From: JBBIQS01 sp037442205
GTDB taxonomy: Bacteria > Myxococcota > Myxococcia > Myxococcales > UBA5297
NCBI GenBank assembly: GCA_037442205.1
Contig: JBBIQS010000017.1
Coordinates: 1-64,000 of the forward strand
DNA: 64,000 bases
Reading direction: 5' to 3'
Each line of letters begins with the position of its first letter. Position 1 is the first letter of the stretch. Of the stretch, positions 41,855 through 51,023 are shown piece after piece. The notes under the pieces are model-generated. The model searched no databases, was not told the DNA's origin, and saw only the letters and a list, made by a program, of their open reading frames with translations. The position numbers and the translations under genes are program-made.

Positions 41855-44800
41855 ATGCGTCCGTGCCTCAAAACGTTGCTCGTCGCCGCCGTGGCGCTGC
41901 TCGCCGTCGGCTGCGCTCAGGAGCGAGCCCCGGTCAACCGGGTTCAGCCCAACTACTTCAAGAAGTCCTTCTTCGTCGGCGAGAAGCTGCTCGACACCAG
42001 CGACGACCCGGAGTTCTGGGCCCAGGGCACGGTGATCGACGTCGGCTACGGCGCCTCCCAGGACGGCCTGTTCACCTCGACCTACGCCCAGCCGCTGTCG
42101 CGCGTGAAGTTCGTCATCCAGGAGAAGCAGCTCATCGCCCGGCTGACCTACGAGCGCATCAAGAACAGCGACGGCAAGGGCGTCGGCCGCGCCAGCAAGG
42201 ACGGCATCATCGTCGCCGTCTACCCGATCGAGAGCCACTTCGACATCAAGCGCTCCTACAACCCCACCACCGGTGAGGAGCTCAACGTGCTGGAGGAGAA
42301 CTCCTCCGACCGGCCCTGGTACGAGCGCGAGTACATGCGCGTCGACTGGTCGAAGAACCTGAACACCGACTCCTACGACTTCGACACCCTGTCGCAGATG
42401 GGGATCTACGGCGGCATCAGCTACGAGCCGCTGGCCTACTACATCAACGACCCCTCCGACGAGAACGCCCCGCACTTCGCCGAGAACGACGGCTACCTCG
42501 ACGTCACCAACAAGGCCTTCGCCGTCCCCGGGACCATCGACCTGGCCTACCTGGGCTGGGGCATCGACCGCTTCCCCTCCTGCATGCTGCCCCCGGAGAT
42601 CGGCGGCGGCACCGCCCCCACCGGCAACTGCAACCCGGTGGAGCTCACCATCCGCCAGGCCTTCCGCAAGATCCAGGACCACGACGTCGAGCCCGAGGAG
42701 TGGGACGGCTACAAGTTCCAGGCCTTCGGCGCCTTCACCGCCGACCGCTACGGCTACACCCGCAACTACGGGATGACCGACAGCGACTGGCACCGCATGA
42801 TCGCCCGCCACAGCATCTGGCAGCGCAGCCACTACTACGATGACCCGGCGGCCATGACCGGCGCGGTCGAGTGCTACAAGCCCGACACCACCAAGTACGG
42901 CGAGGACCCGCACCGCGACGTGATGGGCAAGGGCAACTCGGTCAACAAGCTTCCCGACGGCACCGAGGACGAGTGCCAGGCGGTCAACAGCAAGACCGAC
43001 GCCAACGGCAATGCCCTGCACCGCGGCTCGCGCTGCGACACCTTCACCCAGAAGTGCACGCTGCCCTTCCGCGACCGCGAGACCAAGACCCTGGCCTGGT
43101 ACTACACCACCGGCTCGAACCCCGATTACTTCGAGGGCTCGCGCTGGGCGGTGCTGGAGTGGGACGTGGCGCTGCGCAGCGCGGTGGTCACCGCCCGCTA
43201 CGCCGAGTGCATGCGCGCCGGCGACCCCAGCTGCAGCACCCAGTACCCGGTGCTCACCGGCCAGATGGACGACGACGCCGACGCAGTGGCCCTGACCCGC
43301 GAGGTCGAGGACTGCCGGGCCGCGGTCCGCGCCGGCACCAGCAGCGAGGACTGCAATGCCACCGCCGTCCGCCTGGCGGGCGCCCGCGGCTACACCCCGC
43401 AGGTCTCCTACCTGGCTCAGCTGCAGCCGATGATCGTCCTCTGCCACAGCCCGGTCGAGGCCAGTGACCCCGAGGCCTGCGGCAGCCCGCGCCTGGCGGC
43501 CGGCACCACCGCCGCCGACTGCTACAACGCCCGGCTGACCCGCAACAGCGCCAAGCTGGCCGAGTGCGACGCCGCCCTCAACGCCCGCATCGGCGACATG
43601 CGCTACCACCAGGTCAACGTGATCACCGGGCCGCAGACCCCGTCGCCCTGGGGCATCATGGTTGACTCGGTCGACCCGCTCACCGGCGAGAAGGTGGCGG
43701 CCTCGATCAACGTCTGGAGCTACGTCACCGACTTCTGGAGCCAGACCGTCGTCGACCAGGCCCGCCTGATCAAGGGCGAGTACAACGTCGGCGAGATCAC
43801 CGACGGCGCGTACATCGAGGCCTGGGCCAAGGCCGCGGCCGCTGCCACCGGCGGCATGGCCCCGCGGCTCTCCAACGCCGAGTACGTGCAGAAGCTGGCC
43901 GACTACGCCGGCGTGGCCCCGGCCGACCTGCCCGACATGTCCCGCGCCAACCCGGCCTTCCTCGACCGGCTCAAGGGCCTGAAGAAGGAGCTGGTCAGCA
44001 CCGTCGCTGACGCCAGCGCCCCCTCGGCCACCCGTGCCACCTACGAGGCCCGCCGCCAGCTGGCGGTCGGCAGCCAGATGGAGGCCGAGCTGACCACCAA
44101 GATGATGCAGCAGCTCTCCGGGCTGGGCTCGTCGGCGGACACCGAGACCGTGCTCGCGCTCTCCTCGCCGATGCGCGGGGCCAACCCCTCGGTGCTGCGC
44201 GATTTCCGCCGCATGCACGAGCTGGCCCTGGCTCAGCGTGGCGTGTGCGTGCTCAACGAGGCCCCGGCCCCGCTGGCCATCGCCGACCTGGCCAACGTGC
44301 TGGAGGACAAGTTCGGCAAGTTCGATCCCACCAACACCCAGAGCGGGGACGTGAAGAAGGCGCGCGCCGACCATATGCGCACCTACCTGGCCCAGCGGGT
44401 CCACTACTCGGTGATCGCCCACGAGATGGGGCACTCGATCGGTCTGCGGCACAACTTCGTCTCCAGCTCCGATGCCTTTAACTACCGGCCGCAGTACTGG
44501 CAGCTGCGCACCCAGAACGGTCAGGTGACCACCAAGTGCACCGACCTGGTCAACGTCGACAACGCCGAGAGCTGCGTCGGGCCGCGCTACTTCGACCCGG
44601 TCTCCCAGAACGAGAAGGACAACCTGATCTGGATGTGGATGGACTCCTCGATCATGGAGTACCCGGGCGAGACCACCCAGGATCTGATGGGCCTGGGGGC
44701 CTATGACTTCGGCGCCGCGCGCATGTTCTACGGCTCGACGGTGGCGGTCCACGCCGACGCCAGCTACAAGGCCACCGCGAACCGCGGCAGCGGCGTGATC

Positions 44801-46705
44801 AGCAAGATGGACAACTTCGGCGGCCTGACCGGCTTCCAGTACGAGGAGGCGCCCAACAAGCGCATCCACTACTCCGAGCTGCAGCGGGCCTTCGAGCTGA
44901 TCAAGCCCGAGACCTGCAAGGCGGTGACCACCGACAACTTCAAGCCCGGCAACTGGAATGAGGCCGCCCAGGGCAAGTGGAGCCCGCTGGTCGACGGCCT
45001 GATGGTCAAGAACGTCGACGGCAAGTACTACCGCTGCCGCCAGCAGCCGGTGGACTACGTCCAGTGGCAGGTGCTGACGCCCAATGACGGGACCATGAAC
45101 GGCCGCGCCGGCCCGCTGTTCGACTCCCAGGACCGCACCCGCGTCCCCTACGGCTTCGCCTCTGACGACTGGGCCGACCTGGGCAACCTGAGCGTCTACC
45201 GCCACGACAACGGCGCCGACGCCTACGAGCTGTTCGACTTCTTCATCACCCAGCAGGAGACCAACCACATCTTCGACAACTACCGCCGCAACCGCACCAC
45301 CTTCTCGGTGCGCAACGCCTCGCACCGCGCCCTGGAGCGCTACAACGAGAAGATGCGCGACGGCGTCAAGGCCCTGTCGCTGTACGCCAACATGGCCAAG
45401 GACTGGGCGGCGACCGAGGGCGTGCCCTACCGCGAGCTGTGGCCCTGGGTGGTGGGCAGCTGGTTCCCGGACAACGTGCTGGCCAACGAGATGGCCTTCA
45501 ACTACTTCGCCCGGCAGCTGGCCCGCCCGGCGGCAGGCGGCCACTACCAGCCCGCCGGCGACAGGGTGCTGCGCTCCACCGAGGACTCGACCTCGATGGT
45601 CACGCTGCGTCCGTCGATCCAGGTGAACAACGGCGCCACCGGCATGTACGGCAACGTCTTCTGGGGCGGCCGGCCGGTGGAGAACAAGCTGGCGGACAAC
45701 AAGGGCAACTACGACCGCGACTACACCATGAACTGCGGCTCGTACTACGAGAAGGCCTACACCTCGATGCTGATGACCGAGTCGGTCGACAACTTCATCA
45801 GCTCGTCGCGGCGCGACTTCACCGACCCGCGCTACCGCGCCGTGTCGATCGCCGACCAGTTCCCGGAGGCCTATCGCCGCTGGCTGGCCAACAACCTGAC
45901 CGGCGACGACGAGATCAAGGGCCCGCGGCTGGCGGCCGACGCCACCGGCAAGCCGCTCAAGGACGGCAGCGGCTACCCGGCCAACGGCATCGGCTGGACC
46001 GACTGGACCGCGCCCACCCCGCAGAGCTGCTTCTACTCGGCCAACGGCATCGTCAAGCCGGGCAGCTCGGTGCTGCAGCTGGCCTGCGCCTCGGCCCCGC
46101 CGGCGAACACGATCGCCATCGACCCGCAGGTCGACTGGGAGCAGCAGCGCTTCCTCATCGCCTGGACGCTGCTCTACCTGCCGGAGAACCAGCAGCAGAG
46201 CTGGCTGGACATGATGCGCATCTGGGAGCTGGGCCAGGACGCCGATCCGGGCTTCACCACCGCCCAGCGGGTCGAGTTCCACAACCCGGCGGGCAAGGTC
46301 TACGTGGCCAAGACCTTCGGCACCGAGACTCTGTTCGGCAGGACGGTGCAGCGCGGCATCGCCGCCCGGGTGGTCGAGTACGCCAACGAGCTGCTGCAGG
46401 AGGCCTACGAGACCGACCCGATCGCCGATGCCTCGGGCCACGTCTACGGCTACGAGGTGCGCACCGACGCCAACGGGATGCCGATCGTGAAGTTCGACCC
46501 GACCTTCACCAACAAGATCAACGACCAGGGCCAGCTCGTGCCGCTGGTTACCCCGGGCTGCGACTCTACCGACAACAGCAAGTGCACCTGCAACGACAAC
46601 CACGCCTGCCTCAAGCTGCAGCGGTATGTGGAGATTCCGTTCTTCCTCCGCCAGGCGCTGTCGACCTACCACCTGCACAACCCGGGCATGAGGGGCACCT
46701 ACTAG
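41855..46705 (+). CDS. Large metzincin-type zinc metalloprotease lipoprotein
   Basis: A 1616-residue lipoprotein. ATG at 41855 with GGAGGG upstream; leader ending AVGC (Cys20). The long N-terminal half has no recognised domain but several Cys pairs. The protease centre is H856-E857-M-G-H860-S-I-G-L-R-H866, the extended HExxHxxGxxH zinc motif of metzincins, with a Met-turn SSIMEYP (Met934) 78 residues later. Both are expected for an active enzyme. A C-terminal region of about 650 residues follows. It is presumably anchored to the outer membrane and degrades extracellular or envelope proteins; substrate unknown. The neighbour barrel protein may help present it (inference). Confidence 0.88.
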   Translation: MRPCLKTLLVAAVALLAVGCAQERAPVNRVQPNYFKKSFFVGEKLLDTSDDPEFWAQGTVIDVGYGASQDGLFTSTYAQPLSRVKFVIQEKQLIARLTYERIKNSDGKGVGRASKDGIIVAVYPIESHFDIKRSYNPTTGEELNVLEENSSDRPWYEREYMRVDWSKNLNTDSYDFDTLSQMGIYGGISYEPLAYYINDPSDENAPHFAENDGYLDVTNKAFAVPGTIDLAYLGWGIDRFPSCMLPPEIGGGTAPTGNCNPVELTIRQAFRKIQDHDVEPEEWDGYKFQAFGAFTADRYGYTRNYGMTDSDWHRMIARHSIWQRSHYYDDPAAMTGAVECYKPDTTKYGEDPHRDVMGKGNSVNKLPDGTEDECQAVNSKTDANGNALHRGSRCDTFTQKCTLPFRDRETKTLAWYYTTGSNPDYFEGSRWAVLEWDVALRSAVVTARYAECMRAGDPSCSTQYPVLTGQMDDDADAVALTREVEDCRAAVRAGTSSEDCNATAVRLAGARGYTPQVSYLAQLQPMIVLCHSPVEASDPEACGSPRLAAGTTAADCYNARLTRNSAKLAECDAALNARIGDMRYHQVNVITGPQTPSPWGIMVDSVDPLTGEKVAASINVWSYVTDFWSQTVVDQARLIKGEYNVGEITDGAYIEAWAKAAAAATGGMAPRLSNAEYVQKLADYAGVAPADLPDMSRANPAFLDRLKGLKKELVSTVADASAPSATRATYEARRQLAVGSQMEAELTTKMMQQLSGLGSSADTETVLALSSPMRGANPSVLRDFRRMHELALAQRGVCVLNEAPAPLAIADLANVLEDKFGKFDPTNTQSGDVKKARADHMRTYLAQRVHYSVIAHEMGHSIGLRHNFVSSSDAFNYRPQYWQLRTQNGQVTTKCTDLVNVDNAESCVGPRYFDPVSQNEKDNLIWMWMDSSIMEYPGETTQDLMGLGAYDFGAARMFYGSTVAVHADASYKATANRGSGVISKMDNFGGLTGFQYEEAPNKRIHYSELQRAFELIKPETCKAVTTDNFKPGNWNEAAQGKWSPLVDGLMVKNVDGKYYRCRQQPVDYVQWQVLTPNDGTMNGRAGPLFDSQDRTRVPYGFASDDWADLGNLSVYRHDNGADAYELFDFFITQQETNHIFDNYRRNRTTFSVRNASHRALERYNEKMRDGVKALSLYANMAKDWAATEGVPYRELWPWVVGSWFPDNVLANEMAFNYFARQLARPAAGGHYQPAGDRVLRSTEDSTSMVTLRPSIQVNNGATGMYGNVFWGGRPVENKLADNKGNYDRDYTMNCGSYYEKAYTSMLMTESVDNFISSSRRDFTDPRYRAVSIADQFPEAYRRWLANNLTGDDEIKGPRLAADATGKPLKDGSGYPANGIGWTDWTAPTPQSCFYSANGIVKPGSSVLQLACASAPPANTIAIDPQVDWEQQRFLIAWTLLYLPENQQQSWLDMMRIWELGQDADPGFTTAQRVEFHNPAGKVYVAKTFGTETLFGRTVQRGIAARVVEYANELLQEAYETDPIADASGHVYGYEVRTDANGMPIVKFDPTFTNKINDQGQLVPLVTPGCDSTDNSKCTCNDNHACLKLQRYVEIPFFLRQALSTYHLHNPGMRGTY

Positions 46706-46730
46706 CCCGTCGGTAGGCATCGCGAAGTTC

Positions 46731-46768
46731 CCGCGGCCGCGGTCCCTTCCGAGGGGCCGCGGCCGCGG
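46731..46768 (+). terminator. 16-bp GC hairpin after the metzincin gene
   Basis: Bases 46731-46746 pair with 46753-46768 (one G-U pair), loop TTCCGA. It begins 26 bp after the stop codon. The stem itself is nearly palindromic (repeated CCGCGG). No T-run follows, so termination would rely on the very stable stem. It separates the metzincin from treZ. Confidence 0.6.
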
Positions 46769-46835
46769 TCATTCAGGCGGGAGGATGCCGCCGCAGGCTT
46801 GCCTCAGGCGGCGGGCGTCGCCATCTCGGCACGAG

Positions 46836-48644
46836 ATGGAGCCGTGGATTCCAGGGGCGCTGCTCGGGCGGGACGGGACGCTCTTCCGGGTGTGGGCCCC
46901 GCGCGCCGAGTCGCTGGAGCTGCTGGTCGAAGGCGAGCGCCCGACCCCCATGCGCCGCGGCCCTCAGGGGCGGTTCGAGCTCCACCGCTCCGGGGTGCGG
47001 GTTGGAGCGCGCTACCAGTACCGCTTCGCCGATGGCCGCGCCCGGCCCGACCCCGCCTCGCGGCTGCAGGAGGGCTCGATCCACGGGCCGTCGACGGTGG
47101 TCGACCCGGGCTTCGACTGGAGCGACCGGCACTGGGAGGGGCCGGAGCTGGCGCGGATGCTCTTCTACGAGCTGCACGTGGGGACCTTCACGCCGCAGGG
47201 GACGCTGGCCTCGGCGCAGCGGCGGCTGCCGCAGCTGGCCGAGCTGGGGGTGACCGCGGTGGAGCTGATGCCGCTGTCGGCCTTCGACGGGCCGCGGGGC
47301 TGGGGCTACGACGGGGTGCAGCCCTGGGCGGTGCATCAGGGCTACGGCGGCCCCAAGGCGCTGCAGCAGTTCGTCGACGCCGCGCACGCGCTGGGGCTCT
47401 CGGTCTTCCTGGACGTGGTCTACAACCATCTCGGACCCTCGGGCAGCTACCAGCGCGAGTTCGCCCCGTACTTCACCGATCGCCACCAGACGCCCTGGGG
47501 CGACGCGGTCAACTTCGACGGGCCGCAGTCGCAGCAGGTGCGCGAGTACTTCGTCGAGAACGCCCTGTACTGGCTGCGCGACTACCACCTCGACGGCCTG
47601 CGGCTGGACGCAGTGCACGGGATCATCGACGCCTCCCCGGTGCACGTGGTGCGGCAGATCGCAGAGCGAGTGGAGCGGCTGTCCAAGGAGGTGAAGCGGC
47701 GGCTGGTGGTGATCGCCGAGAGCGACCTCAACGAGCCGAAGCTGGTGCTGCCCCGCGACCAGGGCGGCTGGGGCGTGTCGGCGCAATGGAGCGACGACTT
47801 CCACCACTCGCTGCACACGCTGCTGACCGGAGAGCGCACCGGCTACTACCAGGACTTCGGGGCGCTGGAGGACCTGGCCAAGGCCTACCGCGAGTCGTTC
47901 GTGATGGACGGCCAGCTATCGAGGTTCCGCGGCCGGCCCCACGGGGCCTCGGCGCGGGGCATCCCCGGGCGGCGGTTCGTGGTGGCGTCGCAGAACCACG
48001 ATCAGGTGGGCAACCGGGCGCTGGGCGATCGGCTGTCGGAGAAGCTGGATCCGGCGGCGCTAAAGCTGGCGGCGGCGGCGACGCTGCTCTCTCCCTTCCT
48101 GCCGCTGCTGTTCATGGGCGAGGAGTGGGCGGAGAAAGCGCCGTTCCAGTACTTCACCAGCTTCGAGGATCGGCAGCTGGGGCGGGCGGTGAGCGAGGGC
48201 CGGCGCAAGGAGTTCGCCGGCTTCAAGTGGTCGGGCGAGGTGCCCGATCCCCAGGCGTCAGAAACCTTCGAGCGCTCGCGCCTCGACTGGTCGCGCCGCG
48301 AAAGCCCCGAGGGCGCACGGATGCTGGGCTACTACCGCAGGCTCATCGCGCTGCGCCAGCAGCACCCGGCGTTGAGCAGCGACAAGTCCGAAGACCGCGA
48401 GGTGTCGCTGTCCGGCCGGACGCTGCTGCTCCAGCGGCGGGGCCGAGGGCGCGAAGCGCTGCTCTGCCTGGTCTTTTCGGCCGAGGGCGAGAAGGTGGCG
48501 CTGCCCGAGGGGCGCTGGCGGCCGGTGCTCGATTCCTGGGCGCCCGAGCACTCGGGGACGACGCAGTTCAGCCTGCCGGCGCTGGCCATCTCCGGCAGCC
48601 TGTGCCTCGGGCCCTGGCACGCGGCGATGTTCGAGCGCGCCTGA
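46836..48644 (+). CDS. treZ: Malto-oligosyltrehalose trehalohydrolase
   Basis: A 602-residue GH13 enzyme that releases trehalose from maltooligosyl-trehalose. It has an N-terminal carbohydrate-binding domain (GTLFRVWAPRAESLELLVEG), the (beta/alpha)8 barrel with DVVYNHLGPSGSY, DGLRLDAVHGI (nucleophile Asp258), VIAESDLNEP (acid/base Glu295) and SQNHDQVGNR (Asp389), and the TreZ-typical FMGEEWAEKAPFQYFTSFED. ATG at 46836 fits the family N-terminus, although its ribosome site is weak; 46785 would add 17 residues. The usual partner treY is not in the window. Confidence 0.93.
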   Translation: MEPWIPGALLGRDGTLFRVWAPRAESLELLVEGERPTPMRRGPQGRFELHRSGVRVGARYQYRFADGRARPDPASRLQEGSIHGPSTVVDPGFDWSDRHWEGPELARMLFYELHVGTFTPQGTLASAQRRLPQLAELGVTAVELMPLSAFDGPRGWGYDGVQPWAVHQGYGGPKALQQFVDAAHALGLSVFLDVVYNHLGPSGSYQREFAPYFTDRHQTPWGDAVNFDGPQSQQVREYFVENALYWLRDYHLDGLRLDAVHGIIDASPVHVVRQIAERVERLSKEVKRRLVVIAESDLNEPKLVLPRDQGGWGVSAQWSDDFHHSLHTLLTGERTGYYQDFGALEDLAKAYRESFVMDGQLSRFRGRPHGASARGIPGRRFVVASQNHDQVGNRALGDRLSEKLDPAALKLAAAATLLSPFLPLLFMGEEWAEKAPFQYFTSFEDRQLGRAVSEGRRKEFAGFKWSGEVPDPQASETFERSRLDWSRRESPEGARMLGYYRRLIALRQQHPALSSDKSEDREVSLSGRTLLLQRRGRGREALLCLVFSAEGEKVALPEGRWRPVLDSWAPEHSGTTQFSLPALAISGSLCLGPWHAAMFERA

Positions 48645-48655
48645 CCGCGCTCGCT

Positions 48656-50221
48656 CTACAGCTTCGGCCAGGTCGGCAGGATGTCCACCGGCAGGTCCTT
48701 GAGGGTGCCGATGCGCTTGACCAGTTCCTCGGGCGGAGCGCCGTACTTCTCGAGGAACTCGGCCAGCTCGTTGGGCGTGCCCGAGGCCTGCAGCAGGGTG
48801 AGCCGCTCGAGCAGCGCCCGCGCCGCGGCGAACAGCTTGTCACCGACCACCTGCACCCGTCCGCTGGGCTCGAGCGCCAGCGCCCCCTGCTCCTTGAGGA
48901 AGCAGTACTGGATGACGTTGGCCCGCCCGTGGGCCTCGTTGAGCCCGAAGCGGGCGGAGCGGTAGAGGCCGGCGAGGTAGCTGACCCCCAGCACGTCGGG
49001 AGCGACCTTGGGGATGCCGAACTTGCCGCCGAAGCACAGCAGGAGCACCAGTCCGCCGATGTCGGCCTTGGCCTCCTCCAGCGGCGTGTGGGCGCTGCCG
49101 CAGGCCTCGTTGATCGAGCGGCCATCGGCGCGATAGGCCGGGCCCAGCCCGTGGGTGACCTCGTGCAGCAGCACGTGGTGGAAGAAGGCGTCGAATGAAA
49201 GCTTCGCCGCCTGTTCCTTTGGGAAGACCCGCTCGGCGATCCGCCGCGCCACCACGTCGAACTTGGCGTTCATCACGTTGCGGATCAGGATCTGCTTCCA
49301 GCCGACCTGGCCGCGCACCACCGGGTCGTTGGGCAGGTTGAAGGCCGAAGCCAGGATGCCGCCGTGGCCGTCGCCGGCGGCCAGAAGCTCGTCGGCGACG
49401 ATCAGCGGAGCCATCCCGCCCACCGCCGGGCGGCTGTTGGCCGGGCAGGGGATCTCGCGGGCCAGCTCGCCCAGCCCTTGCTCGATGCTCTTGAGCCGGG
49501 CGCAGGCCTCGGGGTCCACCTGCAGCAGCATCCCCTCGTAGAACGCCTTCACCCCGCGCAAGTGGTCCTGGTAGACCTCGTACGGCCCGACCACCACCTC
49601 CAGCGGCGGCAGCTCCAGCTTGACCCAGGCGATCTCCGCGTCGCGCAGCGGCTTCTTCCCGAGCAGTGCGTCGGCCTTGAGCAGGAGGTAGCTCTTGAGA
49701 CCCTGGTGCTCGATGCGGGAGGCGGCCTCGCGCAGCGCCTGGGCCGCCGGCATCAGCTCGTCGGCGTAGGCCTGGGTGTAGTCGATGGCCTCCAGCTTGT
49801 CGCCGTTGCGCACCACCACCGAGCAGGGATCGAGCAGCTTCGCCTGCTGCTTGGCGCTGCAGGTCTTGAGGTAGGCCTCGAACTCGTCGGCGGAGAGGTC
49901 GTCCGGATAGACCGCCTTGCCCGGCGCCGGGGGCTGCGTTCCCGGGAGCAGCGGCCGGTCCTCGTCGAGGCGATCCCAGGGGCCCTTGTAGGTCCAGAAG
50001 GCCTTGGCCTCGTCGGTGGCCTGGTCGCGGTACTTCTCGGCCTGCTCCAGCAGCTTGCGGCCTCCGAGCTGGCGGAAGTAGAGGCGGTTCATCGCCTCCA
50101 GGGCTCGCACCAGGTCGGGCAGGGCGGCGCGCACGTCGGGGGAGAGCGAGGCCACCGGTGCTTCCAGGGCCTGGGCCGCGAGCCGCGACAGCGCGCGAGA
50201 GAGGGGAGTGGTGTCGGACAT
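48656..50221 (-). CDS. M49 (dipeptidyl-peptidase III-like) zinc metallopeptidase
   Basis: A 521-residue cytoplasmic protein without leader. ATG at 50221 with GGAGG 5 bases upstream. The zinc site H353-E354-V-T-H357-G-L-G is followed by NEACGSAHTPLEEAKADIGGL. There the EExxxD/E element (about 381-386) supplies the third ligand, an arrangement typical of the bacterial M49/DPP3 family. In this protein the motif is HExxH, not the HExxxH of eukaryotic DPP III. Predicted to release dipeptides from oligopeptide N-termini; some family members are fused to Nudix domains, this one is not. It is convergent with treZ (11-bp gap). Confidence 0.82.
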   Translation of the reverse strand: MSDTTPLSRALSRLAAQALEAPVASLSPDVRAALPDLVRALEAMNRLYFRQLGGRKLLEQAEKYRDQATDEAKAFWTYKGPWDRLDEDRPLLPGTQPPAPGKAVYPDDLSADEFEAYLKTCSAKQQAKLLDPCSVVVRNGDKLEAIDYTQAYADELMPAAQALREAASRIEHQGLKSYLLLKADALLGKKPLRDAEIAWVKLELPPLEVVVGPYEVYQDHLRGVKAFYEGMLLQVDPEACARLKSIEQGLGELAREIPCPANSRPAVGGMAPLIVADELLAAGDGHGGILASAFNLPNDPVVRGQVGWKQILIRNVMNAKFDVVARRIAERVFPKEQAAKLSFDAFFHHVLLHEVTHGLGPAYRADGRSINEACGSAHTPLEEAKADIGGLVLLLCFGGKFGIPKVAPDVLGVSYLAGLYRSARFGLNEAHGRANVIQYCFLKEQGALALEPSGRVQVVGDKLFAAARALLERLTLLQASGTPNELAEFLEKYGAPPEELVKRIGTLKDLPVDILPTWPKL

Positions 50222-50362
50222 GGGCGCCTCCGGCGCGAATGGCTCGCCGAGACTTAGGGGGTACGGTGCTCGAAAGGAAATCTCACTGGTGCGCGATGGC
50301 CCTCGACCCCGCTTTGCTCCGCTCGGCAGGCCGGCGGGCGGCGGACTCGAAGGCATTATCCG

Positions 50363-50923
50363 CTAGAAGCCCCAGGCGACCTTGGCGGAAGCCGCGATGG
50401 CATTGGCGTTGTGGACCAGCAGCGTCTCGTTGAGCACCAGGGTGCGGTGGTACTCGACCTGGAAGCCGATGGCGGTGTTGCTGGCGACGTAGTACTCGGC
50501 CCCGCCGAAGATCGGCACTACCGCGAACAGCGCGTCGGGGAACAGCCCGCTGTCCGAGCCGAAGAAGTGCAGGTAGGAGATGCAGCCGCCGACGAAGGGG
50601 CGGAAGTCCTCCTGCGAGAACAGGTAGCGCAGCCCCAGCGCCGGGAAGACGCCGATCAGGTTCTTGGGGTTGGGCATCCCGCCGCCCTCCTGGTGGAGGC
50701 CGGCCTGGGCGCGGAAGTACAGGTCGACGCCGTGGTCCAGGTAGAGGGTGGAGTTGATTCCCAGGGTCGGCCCGCTGGTGGCCCCGACCTCGGGGGTCAA
50801 ATAGAAGAAGCCGGCCTCGAAGCCGATGCTGTGGTTGGTGAACTGGGCCTGGGCGCTGCCGGGGAGGCAAAGGGCGGCGAGCAGGGCCAAAGGGGCGATT
50901 CGGGTGAGAAAAGCTGCGCGCAT
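50363..50923 (-). CDS. Outer-membrane beta-barrel protein
   Basis: A 186-residue exported protein: signal peptide (1-27, ending AQA), then an eight-strand-like pattern (SIGFEAGFFYLTPEVG, GVDLYFRAQAGLH, LIGVFPALGLRYLF, TAIGFQVEYHRTL) and a terminal Phe (VAWGF), typical of small OmpA/OmpW-like barrels. Function unknown. It lies upstream of the M49 gene on the same strand with a 141-bp gap that contains the M49 ribosome site. Confidence 0.8.
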   Translation of the reverse strand: MRAAFLTRIAPLALLAALCLPGSAQAQFTNHSIGFEAGFFYLTPEVGATSGPTLGINSTLYLDHGVDLYFRAQAGLHQEGGGMPNPKNLIGVFPALGLRYLFSQEDFRPFVGGCISYLHFFGSDSGLFPDALFAVVPIFGGAEYYVASNTAIGFQVEYHRTLVLNETLLVHNANAIAASAKVAWGF

Positions 50924-50984
50924 GGCGCAGAGAGTAGCCCAGATTCCCGAGTCGTTGAAAGCACTTGCTCCAGGAGGTCGGGCG

Positions 50985-51014
50985 TTGACCGCCCGCGCGC
51001 CGGCCCTCTAAGAT
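50985..51014 (+). promoter_or_regulatory. Promoter of the TPR lipoprotein gene, predicted leaderless
   Basis: TTGACC (50985-50990) and TAAGAT (51009-51014) are separated by 18 bp. The ATG starts at 51024, only 9 bases after the -10 box, and the sequence before it (GCCACCCC) has no ribosome site. Transcription would start 2-3 bases before the ATG. Confidence 0.6.
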
Positions 51015-51023
51015 CGCCACCCC

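Noticed and set aside
41813..46720. Very long open frame antisense to the metzincin gene (similar ones oppose the fibronectin, Na/Pi, FHA and CNBD genes)
   Set aside because: The plus strand has a lipobox leader, zinc motif and ribosome site. The antisense frames are His/Val/Gly/Arg-rich shadows with no motifs, explained by scarcity of stop codons at high GC.
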